The notes under the pieces were generated by a model, which had not been told where the DNA came from, ran no database searches, and was given only the letters and a program-made list of their open reading frames with translations. This document shows, piece by piece, positions 4,948 through 11,559 of a stretch of DNA of 12,273 nt; positions within the stretch are counted from its first letter, which is position 1, and each line of letters starts with the position of its first letter. The stretch is from JAJYQH01 sp036261615 (GTDB lineage Bacteria; Actinomycetota; Actinomycetes; Propionibacteriales; Propionibacteriaceae): NCBI GenBank assembly GCA_036261615.1, contig DATAKK010000077.1, positions 1 through 12,273 of the forward strand. The letters are read 5' to 3'. Both the position numbers and the translations under genes were made by a program.

Positions 4948-6096
4948 TCAGTCGAGGTCGACGCCGACGAGCACCGGCTCGGGGGCGAGCACCACGCCGA
5001 AGCGCCGGCGCACGCCGGCGCGGATCTCCCGGGCGAGTCCGACGATGTCGTCGGCGGTCGCCTCGCCCGGGTTGGTGAGGGCCAGGGCGTGCTTGGTCGA
5101 GACCCGGGCGCGGCCGGTCGAGAAGCCGCGGTGGAATCCCGCATGGTCGATGAGCCAGGCGGCGGATGTCTTCACCATGCCGTCGGACGCCGGATAGCGC
5201 GGCGCGTCCGCGGGCAGCAGGGAGGCCTGCTCCGGGCTGAGGACCGGGTTGGTGAAGAACGAGCCGGCGCTCCACGAGTCGTGGTCGGCGGCGTCCAGCA
5301 CCATGCCCTTGCCGCGGCGGATGTCGAGGACGGCCTCGCGGACGGCGCGGGTGTCGGCGCGCTCCCCCAGCCGGACGCCGAGCCGCTCGGCCAGTTCGGC
5401 GTAGCGGATCGGCGCCGACAGCGTGCCGAGGGTGAACTGGAAGCTCACCTGCAGCACGACGTAGCGGCCGGGCTCGGCCTTGAACCGGCTCCAGCGGTAG
5501 CCGAAGCCGCAGTCGGACGCCGCGAAGGTGCGGAACTGCCCGGTGCTGCGGTCGAGCGTGCGCACCGACGCGATGGTCTGGCTCACGTCGCTGCCGTAGG
5601 CGCCGACGTTCTGGATCGGGGTGGCCCCCACCAGCCCCGGGATGCCGCTGAGCGCCTCGACGCCGATCCACTCGCTCGCGACGGCGAGCGCGACGACGTC
5701 GTCCCACACTTCTCCGGCCTCGAGCCGGACCAGCGCCCCGCCGCAGCCGGACACGTCGGCCTGCACGCCGCGGGTGGCGACCTGCACCACGGTGCCGTCG
5801 AAGCCGGCGTCCGACACGAGCAGGTTCGAGCCGCCGCCGAGGACGAGGACCGGCTCGCCCGAACGGTCGGCCTCGACCACCGTGTCGACCAGCTCGGCCT
5901 CGGTGCGCGCCACGACGTAGCGCTTGGCCGGCCCTCCGACGCGCAGGGTCGTGTGGTCGCGCAGCAGGGTCGACCCGGACGCCGGCGCCTCCGGGCTCGC
6001 CGTGGTGTCGACCCGGGTGACCTCGCACCCGGCGGCGTCCCCGGGACCCAGGGGGCCGACGGCGCCGATCAGGGAGGGTGTGGTCACGTCAGTCAA
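4948..6096 (-). CDS. murB: UDP-N-acetylmuramate dehydrogenase (UDP-N-acetylenolpyruvoylglucosamine reductase)
   Basis: FAD enzyme that reduces the enolpyruvyl group of UDP-GlcNAc-enolpyruvate with NADPH to give UDP-MurNAc, a committed step of peptidoglycan precursor synthesis. FAD-binding segments are LRVGGPA (51-57), VLGGGSNLLVSD (85-96) and GIPGLVGATPIQNVGAYG (151-168). The catalytic serine is in SAGSFFTNP (Ser279), with KTSAAWLIDHAGFHRG at 309-324 and the C-terminal glutamate in APEPVLVGVDLD (Glu373). The 382 residues include about 45 before the conserved core. The start is TTG at 6096: GGAGG lies six bases upstream. The gene overlaps the preceding hadB-like stop codon by eight bases, implying translational coupling. 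A GTG three codons later (6087) is the alternative but is too far from the GGAGG. Confidence 0.95.
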   Translation of the reverse strand: MTDVTTPSLIGAVGPLGPGDAAGCEVTRVDTTASPEAPASGSTLLRDHTTLRVGGPAKRYVVARTEAELVDTVVEADRSGEPVLVLGGGSNLLVSDAGFDGTVVQVATRGVQADVSGCGGALVRLEAGEVWDDVVALAVASEWIGVEALSGIPGLVGATPIQNVGAYGSDVSQTIASVRTLDRSTGQFRTFAASDCGFGYRWSRFKAEPGRYVVLQVSFQFTLGTLSAPIRYAELAERLGVRLGERADTRAVREAVLDIRRGKGMVLDAADHDSWSAGSFFTNPVLSPEQASLLPADAPRYPASDGMVKTSAAWLIDHAGFHRGFSTGRARVSTKHALALTNPGEATADDIVGLAREIRAGVRRRFGVVLAPEPVLVGVDLD

Positions 6097-6517
6097 CCCG
6101 CACCTCCGCCTTGGCGGCGCCGAGCACCTTGTCGTCGCCGCACACCGCCTCGAGGGCGACCGTGGCGACGCCGTCGGCGAGGGCCGTCACCCGTCCGGAG
6201 AAGCGGACCTCGACGCCCTCGTCGGTGTCGGGCACGCGCACCGGCCGGGTGAACCGGACCCCGTAGCTGAGCACCCGAGCGGGGTCCGCACACCAGTCGG
6301 TGACCACCCGCAGCGCGGTGCCCATCGTCCACATGCCGTGGGCGACGACCCCGTCGAGGCCGATGGCCCGGGCGTGGCGGTCGCTGAAGTGGATCGGGTT
6401 GAAGTCGGTGGAGGCCCCCGAGTACCGGACGACGTCGGGCCGGGTGAGCCGCACGACGAGCGGGGGCAGGTCGTCGCCCACCGCCGTGGAGGCGAGGGCC
6501 GGGGTCGGGTCGCTCAT
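6089..6517 (-). CDS. hadB: MaoC-type (R)-hydratase, HadB-like
   Basis: Catalytic hot-dog-fold subunit of a (3R)-hydroxyacyl dehydratase/enoyl hydratase. In mycobacteria, HadB pairs with HadA or HadC in the FAS-II cycle that elongates mycolic acid precursors. The 142 residues equal mycobacterial HadB. The hydratase-2 motif is YSGASTDFNPIHFSD (32-46), with the expected catalytic Asp38 and His43, followed by GLDGVVAHGMWTMG. The ATG at 6517 overlaps the stop codon of the hadA-like gene (ATGA), with GGAGG seven bases upstream. The coupling supports a heterodimer. Whether this organism makes mycolates cannot be told from the window; the same pair also occurs in actinobacteria that do not make them, where its physiological role is unclear. 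Confidence 0.88.
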   Translation of the reverse strand: MSDPTPALASTAVGDDLPPLVVRLTRPDVVRYSGASTDFNPIHFSDRHARAIGLDGVVAHGMWTMGTALRVVTDWCADPARVLSYGVRFTRPVRVPDTDEGVEVRFSGRVTALADGVATVALEAVCGDDKVLGAAKAEVRVD

Positions 6518-6960
6518 GCCGTCGCCTCCTCGGGTCGCGTGTGCAGCAGGGTGGAGCTCGCCGTGCACAGCCGCTCCCCCGCCGTGGTGTCGAGGTCGAC
6601 GCGGACGCCGACCCAGTCGAGGGGACCCCGGCTGCGGACGGAGTCGATGGTGAGGGTGGCGAGCACCTCGTCGCCCTCGCGCAGCGGCCGCTGCCACGCG
6701 AACTTCTGGTCGCCGTGGATGGTGCGGCGCAGCGCCAGCCCGAGCTCGGGATCGTCGAACAGCGCACCCCACGCCTGGGAGGCGATGACCGCCGCGAAGG
6801 TGGGCGGAGCGACCGGGCGCTCCCCTGCGTAGGCCGGGTTGCGGTCGCCTCCGTCGACGCCGCCGAGCGCCGCGGCGAACTCGGCGATCTTCGCCGCGCT
6901 CACCCGGTAGGGGCGGGTCGGAGGGTAGCTGCGTCCGACGTGCTCAGGAGTGATGGGCAT
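6514..6960 (-). CDS. hadA: MaoC-like dehydratase partner subunit, HadA-like
   Basis: 148-residue hot-dog-fold protein of the N-terminal MaoC-like dehydratase family that includes mycobacterial HadA and HadC. It contains the family block VAPPTFAAVIA (50-60) and a conserved strand-turn HGDQKFAWQRPLREGDEVLATLTIDSVR (82-109). It lacks the Asp/His hydratase motif, as expected for the non-catalytic, substrate-binding partner of HadB. It lies directly upstream of the hadB-like gene with a four-base overlap. The ATG at 6960 has no ribosome-binding site, but TAGCCT stands 12 to 7 bases before it, so the mRNA may be leaderless. Only one such partner is present here; mycobacteria have two (HadA and HadC). 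Confidence 0.82.
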   Translation of the reverse strand: MPITPEHVGRSYPPTRPYRVSAAKIAEFAAALGGVDGGDRNPAYAGERPVAPPTFAAVIASQAWGALFDDPELGLALRRTIHGDQKFAWQRPLREGDEVLATLTIDSVRSRGPLDWVGVRVDLDTTAGERLCTASSTLLHTRPEEATA

Positions 6961-6966
6961 GGGGCA

Positions 6967-6972
6967 AGGCTA
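6967..6972 (-). promoter_or_regulatory. -10 box suggesting a leaderless hadA transcript
   Basis: Minus-strand TAGCCT fits TANNNT, and its position relative to the hadA ATG would place the transcription start at or near the start codon. The same hexamer is the predicted -10 of rplJ. No good -35 is visible, so this is tentative. Confidence 0.35.
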
Positions 6973-7005
6973 CCGGCCGGTGCTCGCCTCGGCCCGGGCG
7001 ATCGC

Positions 7006-7086
7006 GGCGTACGAGTCGTCGCCCGCGGCGTACGAGTCGTCCGATTCGGGCCGACATCTCGTACGCCGTCAGTCACCTCGTACGCC
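7006..7086. repeat. Dispersed CGTACG palindromic repeat, copy A
   Basis: Two direct GGCGTACGAG boxes (7006-7015, 7027-7036) are followed by two inverted CTCGTACGCC boxes (7058-7067, 7077-7086), giving nested 10-bp stems. Spacing and several spacer bases match copy B at 8477-8556 (first boxes 21 bp apart in both, shared CCGA-CGGG-CGACAT core). It lies between the hadA-like start and the rpmG terminator, in non-coding sequence. Confidence 0.88.
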
Positions 7087-7126
7087 GAGACGGCCCAGAG
7101 GTCGGGGCCGACCGCCCGGGAGTCCC

Positions 7127-7164
7127 TCGAAACGACACGAGCCGCCACGCGACGTGACGGCTCG
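7127..7164 (-). terminator. Terminator of rpmG
   Basis: CGAGCCGTCACG and CGTGGCGGCTCG form a 12-bp stem (one G-T pair) with a TCG loop on the minus strand at 7164-7138, about 22 bases after the rpmG stop codon. The short tail TGTCGTTTCGA is weakly T-rich. The position and strong stem support termination of rpmG or of the tRNA-rpmG transcript. Confidence 0.7.
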
Positions 7165-7185
7165 GGTGCGGTGGTGCTGACGAGG

Positions 7186-7356
7186 TCAGCGGGTCTCGCG
7201 GTGCGCGGTGTGCTTGGTGCAGTTCGGGCAGAACTTCTGCAACTCCAGCCGGTCGGGGTCGTTGCGGCGGTTCTTCTTGGTGATGTAGTTGCGGTGCTTG
7301 CACTCCGTGCACGCCAGGGTGATCTTCGGACGAATGTCCTGCGCCTTCTTGGCCAT
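7186..7356 (-). CDS. rpmG: 50S ribosomal protein L33
   Basis: Small zinc-ribbon protein of the large ribosomal subunit near the E site. The 56 residues start MAKKAQDIRPKITLACTEC and have two Cys pairs, Cys16/Cys19 and Cys43/Cys46, so this is the zinc-binding (C+) form; a zinc-free C- paralogue is often encoded elsewhere for zinc starvation. The ATG at 7356 has GGAGG five bases upstream. It follows tRNA-Met by about 50 bases; a TATCAT -10-like box at 7392-7387 could give it its own promoter, or it may be read with the two tRNAs. A strong hairpin follows. The order tRNA-Thr, tRNA-Met, rpmG, MaoC pair is common in actinobacteria. Confidence 0.96.
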   Translation of the reverse strand: MAKKAQDIRPKITLACTECKHRNYITKKNRRNDPDRLELQKFCPNCTKHTAHRETR

Positions 7357-7407
7357 TGTGTCCTCCGTGGCTGGGATGAAGTGCCAATGATACGTGACTG
7401 CGGTGGG

Positions 7408-7483
7408 TGGTAGCGGGAGCGGGACTCGAACCCGCGACACAGCGATTATGAGCCGCTTGCTCTACCGCCTGAGCTATCCCGCC
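7408..7483 (-). tRNA. tRNA-Met, anticodon CAT (elongator type)
   Basis: 76 nt including encoded CCA. The acceptor stem is GGCGGGA with TCCCGCT (first pair G-T), the discriminator is A, the anticodon stem is AGCGG/TCGCT with loop CTCATAA, and the T arm is GCGGGTTCGAGTCCCGC. It lacks the three G-C pairs of the anticodon stem and the 1-72 C-A mismatch of initiator tRNA, so it is elongator. A CAT tRNA read as Ile after lysidine modification is possible, but the location next to tRNA-Thr and rpmG favours Met. Confidence 0.93.
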
Positions 7484-7544
7484 GAGTTCGTCGACGACCG
7501 GAGATCCGGTGATCCGCGCGGTGTGCGGATTCGTCGACGATCAG

Positions 7545-7617
7545 AGCCCCCATGCGGAATCGAACCGCAGACCTTCTCCTTACCATGGAGACGCTCTGCC
7601 TACTGAGCTATAGGGGC
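7545..7617 (-). tRNA. tRNA-Thr, anticodon GGT
   Basis: 73-nt cloverleaf. The acceptor stem is GCCCCTA with TGGGGGC, the D arm is TAGCTCAGTAGGCAGAGC, the anticodon stem is TCTCC/GGAGA with loop ATGGTAA (anticodon GGT), and the T arm is TGCGGTTCGATTCCGCA. The terminal CCA is not encoded. It is 61 bases upstream of tRNA-Met and is probably transcribed with it. Confidence 0.96.
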
Positions 7618-7630
7618 CAGCCGCCGGACA

Positions 7631-7660
7631 AACATACAGGGAACGTTGCCGCGGCCTCAA
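7631..7660 (-). promoter_or_regulatory. Predicted promoter of the tRNA-Thr/tRNA-Met transcript
   Basis: TTGAGG (7660-7655) and TATGTT (7636-7631) are separated by 18 bp on the minus strand, a good match to the housekeeping consensus. The predicted start is about seven bases upstream of the mature tRNA-Thr 5' end. The region lies between the divergent tRNA-Thr and deoD genes. Confidence 0.6.
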
Positions 7661-7714
7661 ATCAGGTGCTCCCGGCCCCGGGCGTCCCGGGGTCGGCGGG
7701 GCGCCGCACCCAGA

Positions 7715-7720
7715 TAGGGT
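7715..7720 (+). promoter_or_regulatory. Possible -10 box of deoD
   Basis: TAGGGT fits TANNNT and stands 26 bases before the deoD ATG, leaving a short leader with the AAAGGA ribosome-binding site. No recognisable -35 box is present, so this is weak. Confidence 0.3.
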
Positions 7721-7746
7721 GCTGGCCAGAGCACGAAAGGATCCCC

Positions 7747-8460
7747 ATGCCCACACCCCACAACACCGCCCAGCCGGGCGACATCGCCCCCCTCGTCCTC
7801 ATGCCGGGCGACCCGCGGCGGGCGGCCCGGATCGCCGAGGAGTTCCTCGACGACGCCGTCCAGGTGAGCGACGTGCGGGGCATCGGCGCCTACACCGGCA
7901 CGTACCAGGGGACGCCGATGAGCGTCATGGCGTCCGGGATGGGCATCCCCTCGATCTCGATCTACGCCACCGAGCTGTTCCGCTTCTACGGGGTGCGCCG
8001 GATCGTGCGGGTCGGCACGTGCGGGGGCATCAGCGCGAAGGTCGCGGTGCGCGACGTCGTCATCGCGAGCGCGGCCCACACCAACTCGGCCGTGGCCAAG
8101 CTGTTCGTGCCCGACGTCACCCTGTCGCTGGCGCCGTCGTTCGACATGCTCCGCGCCGCCGTCGACGCGGCCCGCTCCCTCGACCACACCGTGCATGTCG
8201 GCCCGGTGTTCAGCTCCGACTTCTTCTACCTCGACCGCCCCGACATCACCGACGGGCTCGACCGGGTCGGCACGCTGGGCGTCGAGATGGAGGCCGCCGC
8301 CCTGTACGCGTGCGCGGCGATCGAGGGGGCCGAGGCGCTCGCGGTGCTCACGGTCAGCGACCACCTGCGCGGGGGCGGCGGTGGCGACATGACCGCCGAG
8401 GAGCGCGAGACGAACTTCCAGGCGTCCCTGCGGGTGGCGGCCGCCGCGCTGCTCGCCTGA
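7747..8460 (+). CDS. deoD: Purine nucleoside phosphorylase, DeoD type
   Basis: Phosphorolysis of purine (deoxy)ribonucleosides to free base and (deoxy)ribose 1-phosphate for salvage; the hexameric high-molecular-mass family. The 237 residues are close to E. coli DeoD (239). It starts MPTPHN with the active-site His5 contributed across subunits. Phosphate-binding MPGDPRRA (19-26) and VRVGTCGGI (87-95) follow, then VEMEAAALYA (179-188, binding the ribose) and SDH with catalytic Asp205. The loop after the Asp (LRGGGGGDMTAEE) is unusually glycine-rich. The ATG at 7747 has AAAGGA six bases upstream. It is the only protein gene on the plus strand, divergent from tRNA-Thr and convergent with the ABC operon. 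Base specificity cannot be read from the sequence alone. Confidence 0.95.
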   Translation: MPTPHNTAQPGDIAPLVLMPGDPRRAARIAEEFLDDAVQVSDVRGIGAYTGTYQGTPMSVMASGMGIPSISIYATELFRFYGVRRIVRVGTCGGISAKVAVRDVVIASAAHTNSAVAKLFVPDVTLSLAPSFDMLRAAVDAARSLDHTVHVGPVFSSDFFYLDRPDITDGLDRVGTLGVEMEAAALYACAAIEGAEALAVLTVSDHLRGGGGGDMTAEERETNFQASLRVAAAALLA

Positions 8461-8476
8461 CCCGGCCACGTCCTCG

Positions 8477-8556
8477 GGCGTACGACTCGTGGCCCGGGGC
8501 GTACGGAATGTCCGAAACGGGCGACATTTCGTACGCCCTCGGTCAGGTCGTACGCC
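8477..8556. repeat. Dispersed CGTACG palindromic repeat, copy B
   Basis: Boxes GGCGTACGAC (8477), GGCGTACGGA (8498), TTCGTACGCC (8528) and GTCGTACGCC (8547) have the same order, orientation and nearly the same spacing as copy A at 7006-7086. The element fills the gap between the convergent 3' ends of deoD and the ABC permease, where its nested stems could stop transcription from both sides. Confidence 0.88.
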
Positions 8557-8560
8557 CCGC

Positions 8561-9331
8561 TCAGAGCTCGCGGCGGGCGAGCAGCCAGATTCCGAGCGCG
8601 AGGAACACCGCCATGAGGACGCCGCTCGTCAGGGCCGGCCACAGCACGCCGGCGGGCTTGGCGGCCCCGAGCTGCACCACCGCGCCCGGCAGGCCCGCCG
8701 GCGTCCACCTCGTCGCCGGACCCCAGAGGCCGAGCAGCGACAGCACGATGAGCACGCCGAAGCCGAGACCGATGGCACCCATCGTGGAGAAGCGCGCCGA
8801 GAGCGCCGCCATGAGCGCGATCACCATCCCGGCGAACACGAGCCAGGCGGCGGTGGCGCGGAGCAGCGGCCCGGGCACCACCGGGTCGAACAGGGCCACC
8901 GTGAGTCCCCACGTGACGAGGACGCCGATGAGCGCGGCCACCACGACGAGCAGGACGTTGGCGGCGACCTTCGCGAGCAGGAACGCCGTGCGCGACACCG
9001 GCTTGGTGAGCACCAGCAGCGCCGTGCCCTGGCGCACCTCACCGGAGACGAGGCCCCCCAGCGTCCCCAGCAGGACGAAAACGCCCAGCTGGCTGAGGTT
9101 CTTGGTCCACTGGGCCCAGCTGTCGAGGTAGGTCGGCTCGGGCATGAGCGCCTGCGCTCCGACCACCGACTTGAGCAGTTGCGGGGTGAGCCGGGCGAAG
9201 ACGGGTCCGGTGACCGCGAAGAAGAGCAACAGCCCCGGCAGCACCAGCCAGCGCCACGTCCGGCGGATCTCGGTGAGCTCCTTGGCGAGCAGCGGGCCGA
9301 AGCCGGCGAACGGGCCGATGGCGCGGCTCAT
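8561..9331 (-). CDS. ABC-2 type transporter permease
   Basis: Integral membrane subunit of an exporter of unknown substrate. The 256 residues have about six membrane segments (27-46, 79-97, 120-146, 156-177, 182-203, 232-252). A cytosolic coupling motif SGEVRQGTALLVLTKPVSRTAF (96-117) between the second and third is typical of ABC-2 permeases of the YxlG/NosY kind. The ATG at 9331 overlaps the stop codon of the ATPase gene (ATGA), with GGGAGG seven bases upstream; the proteins therefore form one transporter, probably as a dimer of each. It is the last gene of the padR operon and ends next to the repeat at 8477-8556. Possible roles include export of an antimicrobial peptide or self-protection; the sequence does not decide. 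Confidence 0.88.
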   Translation of the reverse strand: MSRAIGPFAGFGPLLAKELTEIRRTWRWLVLPGLLLFFAVTGPVFARLTPQLLKSVVGAQALMPEPTYLDSWAQWTKNLSQLGVFVLLGTLGGLVSGEVRQGTALLVLTKPVSRTAFLLAKVAANVLLVVVAALIGVLVTWGLTVALFDPVVPGPLLRATAAWLVFAGMVIALMAALSARFSTMGAIGLGFGVLIVLSLLGLWGPATRWTPAGLPGAVVQLGAAKPAGVLWPALTSGVLMAVFLALGIWLLARREL

Positions 9332-10326
9332 CGGACGACCTCCCTCTCGGGCGCGACCGGACGCCGGTCGGCGTCCGAGGGGGGCTGGTCGGGTGAGACC
9401 AGCGCAACGAAGACGTCCTCGAGGCTCGGCTCGCGCACCTCGAAGCGCACCAGTCCGGCGTCCAGCCCGGCGACCAGGGCGGGGACCCGTCGCCTGGCCC
9501 GGCCCACGTCGCCGGTGGTGATCTCGAGACCGCCCGGCGCGCCGTTGCCGGAGGCGGTGCGGGTGACCCGGCCCACCCAGTCTTCGGCGGCCAGTCGCTC
9601 GAGGAAGGCGTCGGCGTCCCCCTCGAGCTCGACGAGGACGCGCTGCTCCCCGGCATTGCGCCCCATCACCTCGCCGATCGCGCCCGCGTCGCGCACCCGC
9701 CCGTGGTCGAGCACCGCGACGTGGTCGCAGACCCGCTCGACGTCGCCGAGGATGTGCGTGGAGAACAGCACGGTCGTGCGCCCGCGCAGCTCGGCGATCA
9801 TCTCGAGCACGTCCTTGCGGCCGATCGGGTCGAGCGCGGAGGTGGGTTCGTCGAGCAGCAGCAGGTCGGGGGCGTTGATCAGCGCCTGGGCGATGCCGAG
9901 ACGCTGCCGCATGCCCCGCGAGTAGCCGCCGACGCGGGTGCGGACGCCGCCGAGGCCGGACAGGTCGAGCAGCGCCCGGACCCTCGCCTCGAGCACGTCG
10001 GGGGCGAGCCCGAACAGCGAGCCCGCGAACCGGAGGAACTCGTCGGCCCGCATCCAGGGGTAGTAGCCGGGCACGTCCGGCAGGAAACCGATCCGCCGCC
10101 GCATGGTGGCGGGGTCGCCCCCGAAGACCCGGACGCCGCCGGCGTCCGCCCTGGCGAGGCCGAGGAGCACCCGCAGGGTGGTGGTCTTCCCCGCGCCGTT
10201 GGGGCCGACGAACCCGTAGATCGACCCGGATTCCACGGTGAGGTCGACGCCGTCGAGAGCGCGCACCTCTCCGTAGCGCTTGACCAGGCCGGTGATCTCG
10301 ATGGCGGCGGGGGCGGGGGCGCTCAT
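9328..10326 (-). CDS. ABC transporter ATP-binding protein
   Basis: Cytosolic ATPase that would drive the permease encoded next. The 332 residues comprise an ABC domain (about 8-230) and a roughly 100-residue C-terminal region. Walker A is GPNGAGKTT (41-49), the signature is the variant YSRGMRQR (135-142), Walker B is LLLLDEP (155-161), followed by SALD and the switch histidine in STH (His191). The C-terminal part ends VREPSLEDVFVALV, a motif common in exporters of the CcmA/drug-resistance and YxlF kind. The ATG at 10326 overlaps the upstream gene's stop codon (ATGA), with GGGAG seven bases upstream. The signature (YSRGM in place of LSGGQ) is frequent in this subfamily and not a defect. Substrate unknown. 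Confidence 0.92.
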   Translation of the reverse strand: MSAPAPAAIEITGLVKRYGEVRALDGVDLTVESGSIYGFVGPNGAGKTTTLRVLLGLARADAGGVRVFGGDPATMRRRIGFLPDVPGYYPWMRADEFLRFAGSLFGLAPDVLEARVRALLDLSGLGGVRTRVGGYSRGMRQRLGIAQALINAPDLLLLDEPTSALDPIGRKDVLEMIAELRGRTTVLFSTHILGDVERVCDHVAVLDHGRVRDAGAIGEVMGRNAGEQRVLVELEGDADAFLERLAAEDWVGRVTRTASGNGAPGGLEITTGDVGRARRRVPALVAGLDAGLVRFEVREPSLEDVFVALVSPDQPPSDADRRPVAPEREVVR

Positions 10327-10652
10327 GCGCGTGCTCCCGGGTCCGTGGGCGGCTTGGGCCCGTAGAGCAGGTCGGCGGCCGAGCTGGCCCGCCCGGATCC
10401 GGCGGCACGGGGGACGTCGCCGGACAGCTCCGGCGGCCGGCGGCCGGCGACGAGGAAGGCGATCGGGCCGAGGGTGCTGACGAACACGATGATGAGCGCC
10501 CACGCCCACATCGGCAGCGTGAGCCGCCCCTGCGGCGTCCGGACCAGCCGAACCAGCGCCACGACGAGCAGGCCGACCTCGACGACGCCGAGCACGACGA
10601 CGACGGGGAGTGCCCAGCCGGGCAGGTCGGCCAGTGAACTGCGATTCCCCAT
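10323..10652 (-). CDS. Small PLDc_N-domain membrane protein
   Basis: 109-residue protein with two membrane segments (about 11-35 and 48-68). The second is in the block MWAWALIIVFVSTLGPIAFLVAGRRP (48-73), the mark of the phospholipase D/cardiolipin synthase N-terminal (PLDc_N) domain; there is no phospholipase catalytic domain. Stand-alone PLDc_N proteins such as Bacillus YxlE are encoded next to YxlF-YxlG type ABC exporters, exactly the arrangement here, and YxlE is a negative regulator in that system. A similar modulating role is inference. The C-terminal tail (residues 74-109) is polar and probably disordered. The ATG at 10652 has AGGAG five bases upstream, and the stop codon overlaps the ATPase start codon. 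Confidence 0.82.
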   Translation of the reverse strand: MGNRSSLADLPGWALPVVVVLGVVEVGLLVVALVRLVRTPQGRLTLPMWAWALIIVFVSTLGPIAFLVAGRRPPELSGDVPRAAGSGRASSAADLLYGPKPPTDPGARA

Positions 10653-10692
10653 GACTACTCCTGACGATCGGGGGTGGATGCTGCGGCGGGCC

Positions 10693-11559
10693 TCAGCGGG
10701 CCCGCACCCGGGTGCGGCCGGTGCGGACGACGGCGCCGACGAGGGACGCCGCGCCGAGTGCGCCGATGCCGAGGGTGGCGAGGGAGAGGCCGCCCGGCGC
10801 TGCGGCGAGCCACCGGGTGGTGATTGCCGCGCCGAGGGCCAGCACGGCGGCGATCGAGCCGAACCCGGCCAGCGCCAGCCGCACCGGGAGGTCGGCGCGG
10901 CGCCACAGGGCCGCCACCGCGAGGGTCTCGGCGACCGCCGCGAAGACCAGCACCGGGGCGAAGGCCTCGGCGGGCGGGGCCCAGCGGTCGGCCGGGCCGA
11001 GCAGCGGCCAGTGGGCGGGGGCGATCCGCATCGCCCCGAGGCCGGACGCCGCGACCGCTGCGGCGAGCCCGGCGGGAACCGAGACCGCCACGAAGGCCCA
11101 CCGCCACGCGCCGTGCGGGATGGCCCGCGCCACGTCGTCGTCGAGGTCGTCGAAGTTCAGCAGGCCGACCGCCCGGGCGAGCCGGCCCAGGTTGAGGTCC
11201 CAACCGACGCCCACGACGCGGGGGACGAACCACGGGCCGGCGGGGTCCATGGCGGCACGGGCGCGGGCCCCGAGGGAGCGGGGCGACAGGCCGAACGGCA
11301 GCCACGGGCGGTGGAAGGGGTCGGCGTACTCCGAGGCCAGCCGCTCGGCGGTGGAGGCGGGCGGCCCGAACGTGTGCACGGCCTCCTCGGCGCCGAGATC
11401 GAGCGCCGCCGCCCGCAGCCCCGCGCGGAGGTCGGCGAGCGCCTGGAGCCGCGACCAGCGGGGAAGCCGCAGGTGCGCGTCGACGTCGTCGACGTAGCTG
11501 TCGATGAGGTTGTTCTGGTGCATCCGGCCCCGCCGTCCGCTGGCCCCGTTCCCGTTCAC
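10693..11559 (-). CDS. HAAS-type signalling/membrane protein with four membrane segments
   Basis: 288-residue protein. Residues about 18-80 (LIDSYVDDVDAHLRLPRWSRLQALADLRAGL, then a FGPPASTAERLASEYA end) resemble the alpha-helical HAAS domain that often follows PadR repressors and is thought to act in signal reception. WFVPRVVGVGWDLNLGR (110-126) resembles the DUF5808-type motif. Four predicted membrane segments follow at about 153-173, 200-219, 228-246 and 257-277, with a basic C-terminus. The GTG at 11559 overlaps the padR stop codon (GTGA), with GGGGGAG five bases upstream; an ATG twelve codons later (11523) is the alternative. It would work with the PadR protein and the downstream exporter, but no ligand or enzymatic activity is visible. 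Confidence 0.75.
   Translation of the reverse strand: MNGNGASGRRGRMHQNNLIDSYVDDVDAHLRLPRWSRLQALADLRAGLRAAALDLGAEEAVHTFGPPASTAERLASEYADPFHRPWLPFGLSPRSLGARARAAMDPAGPWFVPRVVGVGWDLNLGRLARAVGLLNFDDLDDDVARAIPHGAWRWAFVAVSVPAGLAAAVAASGLGAMRIAPAHWPLLGPADRWAPPAEAFAPVLVFAAVAETLAVAALWRRADLPVRLALAGFGSIAAVLALGAAITTRWLAAAPGGLSLATLGIGALGAASLVGAVVRTGRTRVRAR

Noticed and set aside
3909..5144. A 411-codon minus-strand frame over rmlA
   Set aside because: Out-of-frame reading of rmlA with an Arg/Pro/Ala-rich product; rmlA itself has all its family motifs in the other frame.
4891..6252. A 453-codon plus-strand frame opposite murB
   Set aside because: It is the antisense shadow of murB, whose motifs, ribosome-binding site and coupling to the hadB-like gene are clear. 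The shadow protein is low-complexity and matches nothing I recognise.
7408..7483. Initiator tRNA-fMet
   Set aside because: The acceptor starts with a G-T pair rather than a C-A mismatch, and the anticodon stem lacks three consecutive G-C pairs.
10131..10147. The 17-bp palindrome in the ABC ATPase gene as a regulatory site
   Set aside because: It encodes Ala-Asp-Ala-Gly-Gly-Val just after the Walker A region with normal codons; it can arise by chance in such GC-rich sequence and lies far inside a gene.
8561..10408. A 615-codon frame joining the permease to upstream sequence
   Set aside because: The permease frame stays open through the ATPase gene by chance. The upstream half is low-complexity and out of frame with the ATPase motifs; a true permease start with GGGAGG is at 9331.
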